A DNA stretch of 35,395 nt from an uncultured Desulfomonile sp. (GTDB taxonomy: Bacteria; Desulfobacterota; Desulfomonilia; Desulfomonilales; Desulfomonilaceae), in assembly GCA_903952205.1 (NCBI GenBank), contig CAJBEZ010000092.1:1-35395 (forward strand), given 5' to 3'. Shown in pieces: positions 15,014 to 23,314 of this stretch (the first letter of the stretch is position 1; every line of letters starts with the position of its first letter). The notes beneath the pieces are model-generated. The model did no database searches, was not told the DNA's origin, and was given only the letters and a program-made list of their open reading frames with translations. The translations under genes and the position numbers were made by a program.

Positions 15014-16678
15014 TCACACGCCGGAATCAGACGAAACCGCCGGCTCATCCGACCACGCTATTTGAAATAAGTCCCGAGTTCCTGCGAGGCCTTTAAGCTC
15101 AACCTGGAGTTTGCGAACTACCTGCACGCGATTGCCAAGGACCGAAAGGGTTTTGTCGGAAATAAGTATCACGCCCGCCTCAGCCATTGATTCTATCCTT
15201 TTCGTTGTGTTGACGGCTGACCCAACCACGCCATATTTACCCCGCTTTTCAGATCCTATGTTACCAACAACCACCTGACCGGTGTGGATCCCTATGCCCA
15301 TGCCTAATTCCGGAAGCCCTTCGGCGACCATCTCTTGCGAAACTTCCACTAGCGCTTTTTGCATCCTTATAGCCGAATCGACGGCATCCATCGCGCACTC
15401 GGTCACATCACAATCAGCCCGGTCAAAAAAAGCCAATATCCCGTCCCCATAAAAGTCTATTACTACACCCCTGTTAGCCTCTATAGCCTCTGTCATTCTC
15501 GACAAATATTTATTGAGAATTTTAACTACTTCAGTTGGTTTGAGCTTTTCAGCCATGGGCGTAAAACCCCGGAGGTCAGACATCAGTATGGTAACGGTTT
15601 TTTCTTGGCCCCCCAGATTTAGGTTTTCGGAGTTTTTCAGGAGTTCTTCGGCTATAGAACCTCCGACATATCGACCGAACAGGCGCTGTATCAAGTCACG
15701 TTGCCTCAATCCTTCAATCATCCTGCTGACGCGTCTCTGCAACTGACCGATTTCATCGTATCTGTCGGCAATGAGGTTAATGGAGTAATTTCCTTCTTCG
15801 ATCTGTTTTGCCGACTCGGACAATTCCTTGATGGATCGCACAATCGGTCGGGTTACCAGCACGATCAGCAATAGCACAATTGCCAGCGACGCGATGTTGG
15901 ACATCAGGAAGATTGAGCGAAAATGGATCATCGGCTGACAAATCTGACAGCCATCTTCACGCAAGACCAGATACCAGTCGGCATAGGGAATTCGCCGAAA
16001 CCCTACAATCAGATCCGGTGGCCGTCCTTCACCGAATATGGTTCGTCCCGGTCCACCTGCTTTCATTTCATCAAGCATTTTTGAGATCAGTGGGTTATCA
16101 AGATTACTGAGATTTTGGCGCACCCATTTTGGTTTGGATGATGCGAGACAAAGACCATCAGGAGTCACCAGAAACAATGTTCCCGAGCCCCATAAACTCA
16201 GTTCACGTATCTCAGCGAGAATAGGGGCAAATTGAATTGCAACATCTATCTCAACGCAATCGGAAAGATCGGGAGTTGAGTGCCTGCTGACTAATTCAAG
16301 AAAATTCCTTTCGGTGTTGATCTTGAAATCCAGGCTGCCTTTTTCCTTTTCATTAACGGATCCACAATCAACATTACGAATGTCTAGAAATCTAACCCCT
16401 GGCGTAGATTCGAGTAACTGGAAAAGAAAAGTTTGCAGGACCGCTCGATGTGGGGCTGTCTCAGCCTGCCGAATAGCTCTGAGTATGGCGACCTGTTGTT
16501 CCAGTCCCTGACCAACACGATTGGCAGCGTAATCCAGCTTTGTGTTTGCCCCTTGAATCCACTGCGCTATAAGTGTTTCTCGACTGTAGACAAAAGCCCA
16601 CAGAAAAGTTGACAGGTTTATCAACGCCGCTGGAATCAGCAAAAATACCAACAGCCTGTTCTGAAGATTCAGTCTCAT
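15014..16678 (-). CDS. Membrane class III adenylate/guanylate cyclase with extracytoplasmic sensor and HAMP
   Basis: A 554-residue receptor cyclase. TM1 (about 8-30) and TM2 (about 255-277) flank a Cache-like periplasmic sensor (about 31-254), followed by a HAMP linker (278-330) and a class III cyclase domain (about 355-540). Metal-binding D368 (MSDLRGF) and D412 (FYGDGILAFF) and transition-state residues N490 and R494 (SAVNTTKR) are present. The two purine-selecting positions are unusual: the usual Lys is D408, and the usual Asp or Thr is G483 (KYGVVGSAVN). Nucleotide specificity therefore cannot be read as ATP or GTP. It turns an extracellular ligand signal into cyclic nucleotide. The ribosome site is weak. 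No cyclic-nucleotide effector other than the Crp-like protein at 1587 is in the window, and that one has Fnr features. Confidence 0.9.
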   Translation of the reverse strand: MRLNLQNRLLVFLLIPAALINLSTFLWAFVYSRETLIAQWIQGANTKLDYAANRVGQGLEQQVAILRAIRQAETAPHRAVLQTFLFQLLESTPGVRFLDIRNVDCGSVNEKEKGSLDFKINTERNFLELVSRHSTPDLSDCVEIDVAIQFAPILAEIRELSLWGSGTLFLVTPDGLCLASSKPKWVRQNLSNLDNPLISKMLDEMKAGGPGRTIFGEGRPPDLIVGFRRIPYADWYLVLREDGCQICQPMIHFRSIFLMSNIASLAIVLLLIVLVTRPIVRSIKELSESAKQIEEGNYSINLIADRYDEIGQLQRRVSRMIEGLRQRDLIQRLFGRYVGGSIAEELLKNSENLNLGGQEKTVTILMSDLRGFTPMAEKLKPTEVVKILNKYLSRMTEAIEANRGVVIDFYGDGILAFFDRADCDVTECAMDAVDSAIRMQKALVEVSQEMVAEGLPELGMGIGIHTGQVVVGNIGSEKRGKYGVVGSAVNTTKRIESMAEAGVILISDKTLSVLGNRVQVVRKLQVELKGLAGTRDLFQIAWSDEPAVSSDSGV

Positions 16679-16771
16679 ACAACTCTCGCGTGACCAATGA
16701 CAAAACCGTCTCTTATCATAAGAGATGAAGACATTCGTAGAGTGGCCATGAGCCTAAGATACGCTTTTCTC

Positions 16772-18139
16772 CTAAGATTTGACATTTATGTTGAACCTCT
16801 TGATCCACTTCCACAAGGTTATCCTGGACACTCCAAGCGATCTGGCGGCTTTGGTTTGGTTGCCGCCGGAGGCCGAAATAGCTTCAATGATCCGTTGCTG
16901 GGTGATTGAAGAATTGCAATTTCCTGGCTGAATGCCCGATGTTGAGTTTGAAGCTCTTAGAATTGCAGGCGGTAAGTGCTTGGGTTCAACTACCACGTCT
17001 TTGCATATTACAAAAAAATATTCGACAGTACCCTTGAGTTCTCTCACATTCCCGGGCCATGAATAATTCATCATGAGCCGCATGGTTTGATCGCTTACGC
17101 TTGCTATTTGTTTTCCAGTGCTGATTCGTCCCCATTCCAGGAAATGTTGCGTCAGCGCAGGTATATCTTCCTGTCGTTCCCTGAGAGGAGGCAGGCTTAT
17201 GGGGATGGTGTTGATCCTGTAAAAAAGGTCTTTCCTGAAAGTCCCGGCGTCGACGAGGCCTTCGATGTTTCTGTTTGTGGCTGAAAACAGTCTGAAATCA
17301 ACGGAAATGTCCTTGTTGCTTCCTACCCTCTGGACTATCTTCTCCTCTAGTATTCTCAGCAACTTGACCTGAAAAGAGAGTGGAATGTCGCCAATCTCGT
17401 CGAGAAAGATTTCTCCGCCGCTCGCTTCTTCAAATCTTCCTTCCCGACCAGTGTGCGCCCCAGTGTACGCGCCCTTGACATGTCCGAAAAGTTCGCTTTC
17501 CAGAAGGGATTCGTTTAACGCGGAACAGTTGACCTTGACCAGCGGTTTGTTGGTTCTCGGGCCCAGATCGTGGATAGCGTGGGCTACCAATTCCTTCCCG
17601 GTCCCTGTCTCTCCAAGGATAATTACGGGGGAATCTGAATCCGCAGCCTGCAGAAGCAGGTCAAATACTTTTCTAATCCCCGGCGAAGATCCAATTATGC
17701 CCTTAAAGCCTTTGGCTGAACTCTGGGCGGTCCTTAACACCGATAGCTCCCGATCTTTATCGCAGAGTTCGCTTATATCTGTGACAGTTTCAATAGCTCC
17801 GGCCAAGCCGTTGTTTTGATCCCGCAGCAGGGAGGCGTTTTTTAAAACAGGTATCCGGGCGCCATCCTTTCTCTGAAGGAACCCTCTTTTTCGTTCCAAC
17901 TTGCCGTCGCGAAAAAGTGCGCACCATCCATCCCCGCAATTCGCCAGTTCGATCCCGCACATTTCCCAGGCGAGCATGGAGCAGGGCTGGCCGATTAATT
18001 CCTCACTGGAGTACCCACTCATCTGTTCAATTGACCTGTTAACCCAGAGGATTTTTCCTGATTCGTCAATGAAGATGACCCCGTCATTGAGAACTTCCAG
18101 CATCGATTTCCACCATTTCATGTCGCTCAGGTCAAACAT
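16772..18139 (-). CDS. PAS domain sigma54-dependent transcriptional activator
   Basis: A 455-residue enhancer-binding protein. An N-terminal PAS domain (about 10-125) carries four Cys (C53, C61, C68, C73) in the pattern CSMLAWEMCG then WCALF. The AAA+ domain (about 146-380) has Walker A GETGTGKE (176-183), the sigma54-contact loop GAYTGA (223-228, the Tyr variant of GAFTGA) and Walker B EIFLDEIG (243-250). A Fis-type helix-turn-helix ends the protein (GGNQTKAARSLGVSRITLW). GGAG is six bases before the ATG. It is divergent from the porin gene, whose upstream region has a -24/-12 promoter and clustered TTAACA motifs, so the porin is the most likely target. The PAS input signal is unknown; the Cys cluster suggests redox or metal sensing. 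Confidence 0.93.
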   Translation of the reverse strand: MFDLSDMKWWKSMLEVLNDGVIFIDESGKILWVNRSIEQMSGYSSEELIGQPCSMLAWEMCGIELANCGDGWCALFRDGKLERKRGFLQRKDGARIPVLKNASLLRDQNNGLAGAIETVTDISELCDKDRELSVLRTAQSSAKGFKGIIGSSPGIRKVFDLLLQAADSDSPVIILGETGTGKELVAHAIHDLGPRTNKPLVKVNCSALNESLLESELFGHVKGAYTGAHTGREGRFEEASGGEIFLDEIGDIPLSFQVKLLRILEEKIVQRVGSNKDISVDFRLFSATNRNIEGLVDAGTFRKDLFYRINTIPISLPPLRERQEDIPALTQHFLEWGRISTGKQIASVSDQTMRLMMNYSWPGNVRELKGTVEYFFVICKDVVVEPKHLPPAILRASNSTSGIQPGNCNSSITQQRIIEAISASGGNQTKAARSLGVSRITLWKWIKRFNINVKS

Positions 18140-18155
18140 TTAGGTCTCCGTGTAT

Positions 18156-18184
18156 TGTTAACAAGCGCTATTAACACATTAACA
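18156..18184. promoter_or_regulatory. Clustered TTAACA motifs, candidate upstream activator site
   Basis: TGTTAA (18156-18161) and TTAACA (18171-18176) form an inverted pair with a 9-base spacer, and a second TTAACA follows at 18179-18184. A further copy lies at 18212-18217. The cluster is about 113-141 bases before the predicted porin transcription start, the normal distance for a sigma54 enhancer, and it is next to the activator gene. Confidence 0.5.
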
Positions 18185-18269
18185 AAACCGAGCTAAAAAG
18201 AGAACGGAAAATTAACATTCCCTACCACAAATTCCCCACGTTAGGCCGAATCCGGATGTATTAAGTAGT

Positions 18270-18286
18270 TTGGCTCGCTTTTTGCT
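18270..18286 (+). promoter_or_regulatory. Sigma54 (-24/-12) promoter of the porin gene
   Basis: TTGGCTCGCTTTTTGCT matches the consensus TTGGCACG-N4-TTGCT except one base. The GG (18272-18273) and GC (18284-18285) dinucleotides are 12 bases apart as required. Start of transcription is expected near 18297. An inverted repeat TGCTAA-N4-TTAGCA (18283-18298) overlaps the -12 element and start point. Confidence 0.8.
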
Positions 18287-18443
18287 AAGTTTTTAGCAGA
18301 CAATTTTTTCATATCAAAATTGGCCGGGATGTTTCGTTGGGGTTCGTTTAAGCCGTGACGCTTTGGGGGGTGTTTACGAGCCGCAACACTACGTCTCCGT
18401 GTTTGGCCTGTCTGGCCGATTGCATTCGATTAAGGAGGAAGGG

Positions 18444-20204
18444 ATGAAACGGTTTTGTTTACTGTTGTTAACCGGAGTGTTAACTCTGGTGGTATTCGCT
18501 CCTGTTTACGCCTGGGAATTTTCCATGGCAGGCGAATTCGAATGGAGATATCGCTACTGGGGCCGTCTAAATGGTTCCAGGGACCTTTTTGGCGACATGA
18601 GTCTTCAGAATGGCCCGGGCACAAATCTGGTCGGTTTTGCAGGGCCCAACTATTACCGGGGGTTTAATTCCGGAAATAACGACATGAACAGTGAAGATAA
18701 CGGGGCGGCGGTTCGCGTAGTGCGGCAAGGTTTTTCAGCCACTGAGTCGGACGCCTTTCTGAACGATCAAAGGATAACCTTTTTCCCAAAAATAACCGTC
18801 AACAAGGCCCTGGAGTTTTTCGCCGCTGTAGACTTTGCCGGATATCGGCATAAGTATAACCATCGCGACATTCAAAGCAACGGCCCACTGGAGAGATGGT
18901 ATGAGGATCGTCTTAGCACAAACGCTTATGACACCGCACTGATACCAAGCATATCCCAGTTCAGGCTGGCTGCGCATCTTCCATGGGGAACACTTTCCCT
19001 TGGGACTCTCAAACCGTATCCTTTCGGCACAGGCGCTCTTTTTGCCAACAACACCAGAGCGTCAGCGTTTGTCCTGGTCATTCCGTATGGCCCGTTCAGG
19101 ATTGTACCGGCATTTTGGGTAGCCCGGAGTTTCACGAAGGACGGTTATGCCGGTTATGACCCTGCGAACGCAACAGCGTCCAGTCATTTGCCCACTTGGA
19201 CAACCAATCCTGATAGCGCCACCAAGAACCAGTACTATGTTGGCCCCTTTATAACTTACTCTAATGGCCCCTTGGATTTTGGCTGGACTATTATTCACCA
19301 GTTGTTTCACGTCAACGCGTGGGAAACACAGCAATTAGCCATTGCAAACCGGACTGATTCCCAGAACAATGTTTGGACTCCTCGAGGATCCGACTTTTCT
19401 CGGCTGATCAACGTGTTTTACGCGAAATACAACAACGGCCGTTTCTTTGTGAACGCCGAATACGGTTTTTCAAGCGACGAAGTTTATTATTTACACGCGT
19501 ATCCAGGTTACACCGAGAGATCATACGCCTTTGCCGAAGGGGGCGTACTGTCCGGCCCGGCCAAGCTTTCGTTGATGTTCGGATGGTCTGGCGGCAACGC
19601 CCTCAATGACAACAACGTCACCAAAACGACGGGCGGATGGGCTATCAACTACCAGGCAATGTTGCCCTACCAATATTTGATGTTCTACACATACGGTGGT
19701 GGAAACAATACCCCGTGGGCCTCTTCTGCCGCACCTTTCACTGCGGCCCCTGGTTTCACCGTCGATGAAAACGGTCAGATGGGTGACGCTTACGCCCTTG
19801 CTGCACGCCTCGATTACGCAGTCGCGTCGAACCTGAACATCTGGGGGAGCTATCTATGGGCCCACAGGGTTGAACAGAATGGTTTTTACGCCGGTGGAAC
19901 GGCTTCCACAGGTGCGGCTGGATACACTAACGCAGTTGACGCCCGGAACTGGAAGGTCAACCACGGCCTTGGAACAAACCCCTATGTTGATGACGGTTAC
20001 ATCGGCTGGGAAATGGGGTTTGGCGTTGACTGGAAGTTGCTTGAGGGCCTGAACTTAAAGTCACGTTGGGCCTACTGGCAGCCTGGCCCCTGGTTTGACC
20101 AGGCTTATCAGGCCGTCACTCCAAACAATGCTGATCCCACGGGATATTTGCCGGGGAAAGATCCTATCAACGCCTTTGAAGCCACTGTTGAGGTTACCTT
20201 CTAA
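18444..20204 (+). CDS. Outer-membrane porin (homotrimeric porin-like)
   Basis: From the ATG at 18444, with AAGGAGG five bases upstream, the product has 586 residues. A clear signal peptide (1-23, MKRFCLLLLTGVLTLVVFAP then VYA) is followed by WEFSMAGEFEWRYRYWG and a mature chain dominated by alternating aromatic beta strands with Asn/Gly-rich loops. It ends EATVEVTF with a C-terminal Phe, the signature used for beta-barrel assembly. Composition and layout are like the large porins of Desulfovibrio-type sulfate reducers. It would allow diffusion of small solutes across the outer membrane. The gene has a sigma54 promoter, a divergent sigma54 activator and a strong terminator, so it is a regulated single-gene unit. 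Solute preference is unknown. Confidence 0.88.
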   Translation: MKRFCLLLLTGVLTLVVFAPVYAWEFSMAGEFEWRYRYWGRLNGSRDLFGDMSLQNGPGTNLVGFAGPNYYRGFNSGNNDMNSEDNGAAVRVVRQGFSATESDAFLNDQRITFFPKITVNKALEFFAAVDFAGYRHKYNHRDIQSNGPLERWYEDRLSTNAYDTALIPSISQFRLAAHLPWGTLSLGTLKPYPFGTGALFANNTRASAFVLVIPYGPFRIVPAFWVARSFTKDGYAGYDPANATASSHLPTWTTNPDSATKNQYYVGPFITYSNGPLDFGWTIIHQLFHVNAWETQQLAIANRTDSQNNVWTPRGSDFSRLINVFYAKYNNGRFFVNAEYGFSSDEVYYLHAYPGYTERSYAFAEGGVLSGPAKLSLMFGWSGGNALNDNNVTKTTGGWAINYQAMLPYQYLMFYTYGGGNNTPWASSAAPFTAAPGFTVDENGQMGDAYALAARLDYAVASNLNIWGSYLWAHRVEQNGFYAGGTASTGAAGYTNAVDARNWKVNHGLGTNPYVDDGYIGWEMGFGVDWKLLEGLNLKSRWAYWQPGPWFDQAYQAVTPNNADPTGYLPGKDPINAFEATVEVTF

Positions 20205-20245
20205 CAATTCATTTTCTTCTTCTTTGGCACGTTTTCCCATTCTTG

Positions 20246-20274
20246 GCCCTGAATCAATTTCAGGGCTTTTTTTT
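20246..20274 (+). terminator. Rho-independent terminator of the porin gene
   Basis: GCCCTGAA (20246-20253) pairs with TTCAGGGC (20259-20266) around a short loop and is followed by eight T (20267-20274). It lies about 40 bases past the porin stop codon. Confidence 0.93.
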
Positions 20275-20575
20275 GTTCTACCCGTCTTGACGGATTCATG
20301 GCGTTATCGTGACGCTCCTCTCAATAAATGGCTGACGACCTTAAGGCGCATGCCATTTGAACTATGGGATAGCGTGTGAACATTAAGCTTGACATAAATG
20401 CCGATCGCAAGCTTGAATAGACTGTTAACGGAAAATATGGGCCCGGTCCACATCATTATGCGCCAAGTAACAGGGAATCATGGGGAAGCCCAACTTGCGC
20501 AACCACATTGTTTGATCCTGGGCCAAGACCCATGCCTGATCGTACGCGTCTACTATCTGTGGGCGGGAGGATCTT
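20275..20575 (+). promoter_or_regulatory. Gene-free leader of the hybrid kinase with weak promoter
   Basis: No gene is supported between the porin terminator and the kinase. TTGACA (20389-20394) with TTGAAT (20413-20418) 18 bases on is the best promoter-like pair. An AAGCTTGA direct repeat (at about 20385 and 20409) brackets it. Small ORFs here lack ribosome sites. The kinase ribosome site is GGGAGG (20565-20570). Confidence 0.35.
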
Positions 20576-23308
20576 ATGGCGCTCAATCGCGTCAAACAGG
20601 ACGAAGAGGTTTATTCTGAGCCATTATCCGATCAGGAAAGGCTTCGCTCCGCACAGATAACCCAAATTTACAATCAATCTTCGCTTGGTGGTCTTGCCGC
20701 TTCAATAGGGGCAGTAATTCTTGCCGGGGCGCTTTGGAACGCCGAGCCACATTTGAGTTTAATTTTGTGGACACTGTGTTATCTGGCCCACTTTGTTTTC
20801 CATCGCTATCTGGCAATCAGCTTCAGAAAAATACAGCCGGCGGGACGCTCCATTTTCAAATGGGGCCGTATGCACCAGGGGGCAACTCTATGGGGCGGGA
20901 TGTTATGGGGTTTCGCCGCGATTTTTCTCTTCCCCGAGAATTTTCTCCATCTTCAGATTTTTATGATCATTTTTGTAGGAGGCATAGTAGCGGGAGCCGT
21001 GGCAATTTATTCCCCGACTAATGAATATTTGCAAAATATAATTGTCGCTCTCTTACCCCTGGCAGGTCAATTCTTTTACCATGCCGACGTTTATAATATT
21101 ACGGTCGGCTCCTTGCTACTAATGTACGGGGCCATAATGGCCCTTTCCGGATGGAACATTCATAAGACATACGCCGAACTCCTCACCCTGCGTTTTGAAA
21201 GACAAGACCTTATTGAAGATCTTGAAAGGGAGATAAACTGGAGAAAACAGGTAGAGCTGGACCTTGTCAGGAGCCGTGATGAACTTGAGGTTCGTGTAGA
21301 ACAGCGCACGGCTGAAATAGCTAAAGTTAACGAGAACCTTCTTGCTGAAATAGTTGAGAGAGAAAGAATTGAAAGCGCTTTACGTCTTAGTCAGGAAGCT
21401 TATCGCTCCCTGTCCGAAAATATCCCGGGCATTGTTTACAGATTCTGGCCATCCACTAACCAAATAAGGTTTTTCAACTCACGTTTGGAACAGATGACTG
21501 GATTCACGGACGATAACTCAAGTCTATCGGCGCATAATCCACTTCAGTCTTTGGTTGTGGAGGAAGATAAGAGTTTTGTAGCCGGTGTTATCTCAAATGC
21601 GATGACTGATAACAAACCTTTTGAAATAAATTACCGAATCAGAACCGTGTCGGGTGAGACAAGATGGTGTACGAATTACGGCAGCGCCGGAGGCGAAAAC
21701 GACCTTAAATCAAGGTATATAGACGGGGTAATTTTTGACATTGCAGATCGTCAAATTGCTGCTGAGCTTATCAGAGAATCTGAAGAAAAGTACCGCTTAC
21801 TGGTAGAGAACGCTCAGGAGGCTATCTTTGTAGTCCAGGACGGTTTTTTGAGGTTTTTTAACTTGAGGACATCTGAACTGCTTGGGTATTCACCCGACGA
21901 ACTGAGCGTTGCGCCTTTCAAAAACATGGCGCATCAGGATGACAGGAAAGAAGCGACCGTTATTTACGCTCTGGAGCCTGCAGGGCAATCCCACTCATGT
22001 GTCTTGAGTTTCAGGATGGTTCAAAAAAACGGCGGCATACTGTGGGCGCTGGTAAACTCTGTGCCCATAACATGGTCGGACAGGCCTGCTACACTGAATT
22101 TCCTGACTGATATCACCGACATAAAAAGGGCTGAGGACAAGAACGCCCGAACCGAGCGGCTGAGGGTTATAGGTGAACTGGCTTCCGGCGTTGCCCACAA
22201 TTTTAACAATCTTCTGCAGGTAATCATGGGAAGCGCTGAATTGGCGCTCACTGACCTGAAAACCGGCGATCTTGTAAAGGCTAATGATTCAATAGAGCGT
22301 CTTCGTGATTCGGCAAAATTCGGGTCAGAAACGGTTAAACGGCTCCAGAGTTTTGCTCGAATCAGAACGAATGACAACGATTCCGGGATGACAATTTTCG
22401 ACCTATCAGAAGTGGTTAAACGCTCATCAGAAATGAGCAGGTCCCTGTGGAGCACGCATCCTGAACGGGCGGGGATCCATATAGACATGGATCTCAATCT
22501 GTGCGAGGGATGTTTGATTTCGGGTAAAGATAGCGAGGTATTTGAAGTATTGTTAAACCTGATAAAAAATTCGGTGGAGTCCATGCCCGACGGAGGCAGG
22601 ATAGCAATTTCAACCGGTATTACCGATGACAACGTAATTCTAAAGGTCCAGGACAACGGAATTGGGATTGCCCGGAGCGATTTTGATCGATTGTTTGACC
22701 CTTTCTGGAGCACAAAAGGGCTCGCAGGCACAGGACTTGGTCTGGCGGTTACTCATAGCATCGTCAAACGTCATGGTGGTTCAGTATCAGTGGAGAGTGA
22801 AGTTGGGAAAGGCACGACTTTTTCGATTCAAATTCCCATGGCTAAACAAATCTTAAGTGACGCTCCTTATCCCTTAAATGAAAAATTGCACGAAAAACAT
22901 AGAATACTGCTGATAGATGACACAGAAACCATACTGTTGATTCTGAATGACCTTTTGACATCACACGATCAAACTGTTTTTACCGCCAATTCGGGTAAAA
23001 AGGGGATCGATATATATCTCAACGAACACATCGATCTAATTATATCAGATCTGAGTATGCCGGGAATGACCGGTTGGGAAGTCGGGAGTGTCATCAGGTC
23101 GACATGTGTCAAAAAAGGTATTCCCAAAACACCATTCATTTTGTTGACAGGATGGGGCGGCCAATCGCTGGAACCTGAGAAAATCTCATCTTGTGGAATT
23201 GATGTGGTGTTGGAAAAACCGATAGAGTTTCGCTCCCTGCTGGAAATGATAAATAAACTGACTGAACAGAGTAAATCCGCAAAGGCTTCACGGAGGGAAA
23301 CCGTATAA
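20576..23308 (+). CDS. Membrane-bound hybrid histidine kinase (7TM-like, PAS-PAS-HisKA-HATPase-REC)
   Basis: A 910-residue sensor. Residues about 35-210 hold six or seven transmembrane segments with short loops, so the signal is probably sensed in or near the membrane. A coiled coil (about 215-265) leads to two PAS domains (about 275-395 and 400-525, each followed by a PAC-like part). The kinase core has phospho-acceptor H541 in GVAHNFNNLLQV, an N-box near KNSVESMPDGG, and G boxes DNGIGI and GTGLGLAV. A C-terminal receiver (about 775-895) has acceptor D825 (IISDLSMPG) and the usual Lys near the end. No response regulator with an output domain is adjacent, so the partner is elsewhere. Its stop codon is six bases from the stop of the convergent discoidin gene. 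Confidence 0.93.
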   Translation: MALNRVKQDEEVYSEPLSDQERLRSAQITQIYNQSSLGGLAASIGAVILAGALWNAEPHLSLILWTLCYLAHFVFHRYLAISFRKIQPAGRSIFKWGRMHQGATLWGGMLWGFAAIFLFPENFLHLQIFMIIFVGGIVAGAVAIYSPTNEYLQNIIVALLPLAGQFFYHADVYNITVGSLLLMYGAIMALSGWNIHKTYAELLTLRFERQDLIEDLEREINWRKQVELDLVRSRDELEVRVEQRTAEIAKVNENLLAEIVERERIESALRLSQEAYRSLSENIPGIVYRFWPSTNQIRFFNSRLEQMTGFTDDNSSLSAHNPLQSLVVEEDKSFVAGVISNAMTDNKPFEINYRIRTVSGETRWCTNYGSAGGENDLKSRYIDGVIFDIADRQIAAELIRESEEKYRLLVENAQEAIFVVQDGFLRFFNLRTSELLGYSPDELSVAPFKNMAHQDDRKEATVIYALEPAGQSHSCVLSFRMVQKNGGILWALVNSVPITWSDRPATLNFLTDITDIKRAEDKNARTERLRVIGELASGVAHNFNNLLQVIMGSAELALTDLKTGDLVKANDSIERLRDSAKFGSETVKRLQSFARIRTNDNDSGMTIFDLSEVVKRSSEMSRSLWSTHPERAGIHIDMDLNLCEGCLISGKDSEVFEVLLNLIKNSVESMPDGGRIAISTGITDDNVILKVQDNGIGIARSDFDRLFDPFWSTKGLAGTGLGLAVTHSIVKRHGGSVSVESEVGKGTTFSIQIPMAKQILSDAPYPLNEKLHEKHRILLIDDTETILLILNDLLTSHDQTVFTANSGKKGIDIYLNEHIDLIISDLSMPGMTGWEVGSVIRSTCVKKGIPKTPFILLTGWGGQSLEPEKISSCGIDVVLEKPIEFRSLLEMINKLTEQSKSAKASRRETV

Positions 23309-23314
23309 ATTATC

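Noticed and set aside
20398-20619. Small plus-strand reading frame before the histidine kinase
   Set aside because: No ribosome site, no domain, and it overlaps the well-supported kinase start in another frame.
22021-22731. 236-codon minus-strand frame
   Set aside because: Lies fully antisense inside the kinase core, whose H, N and G boxes are intact on the other strand.
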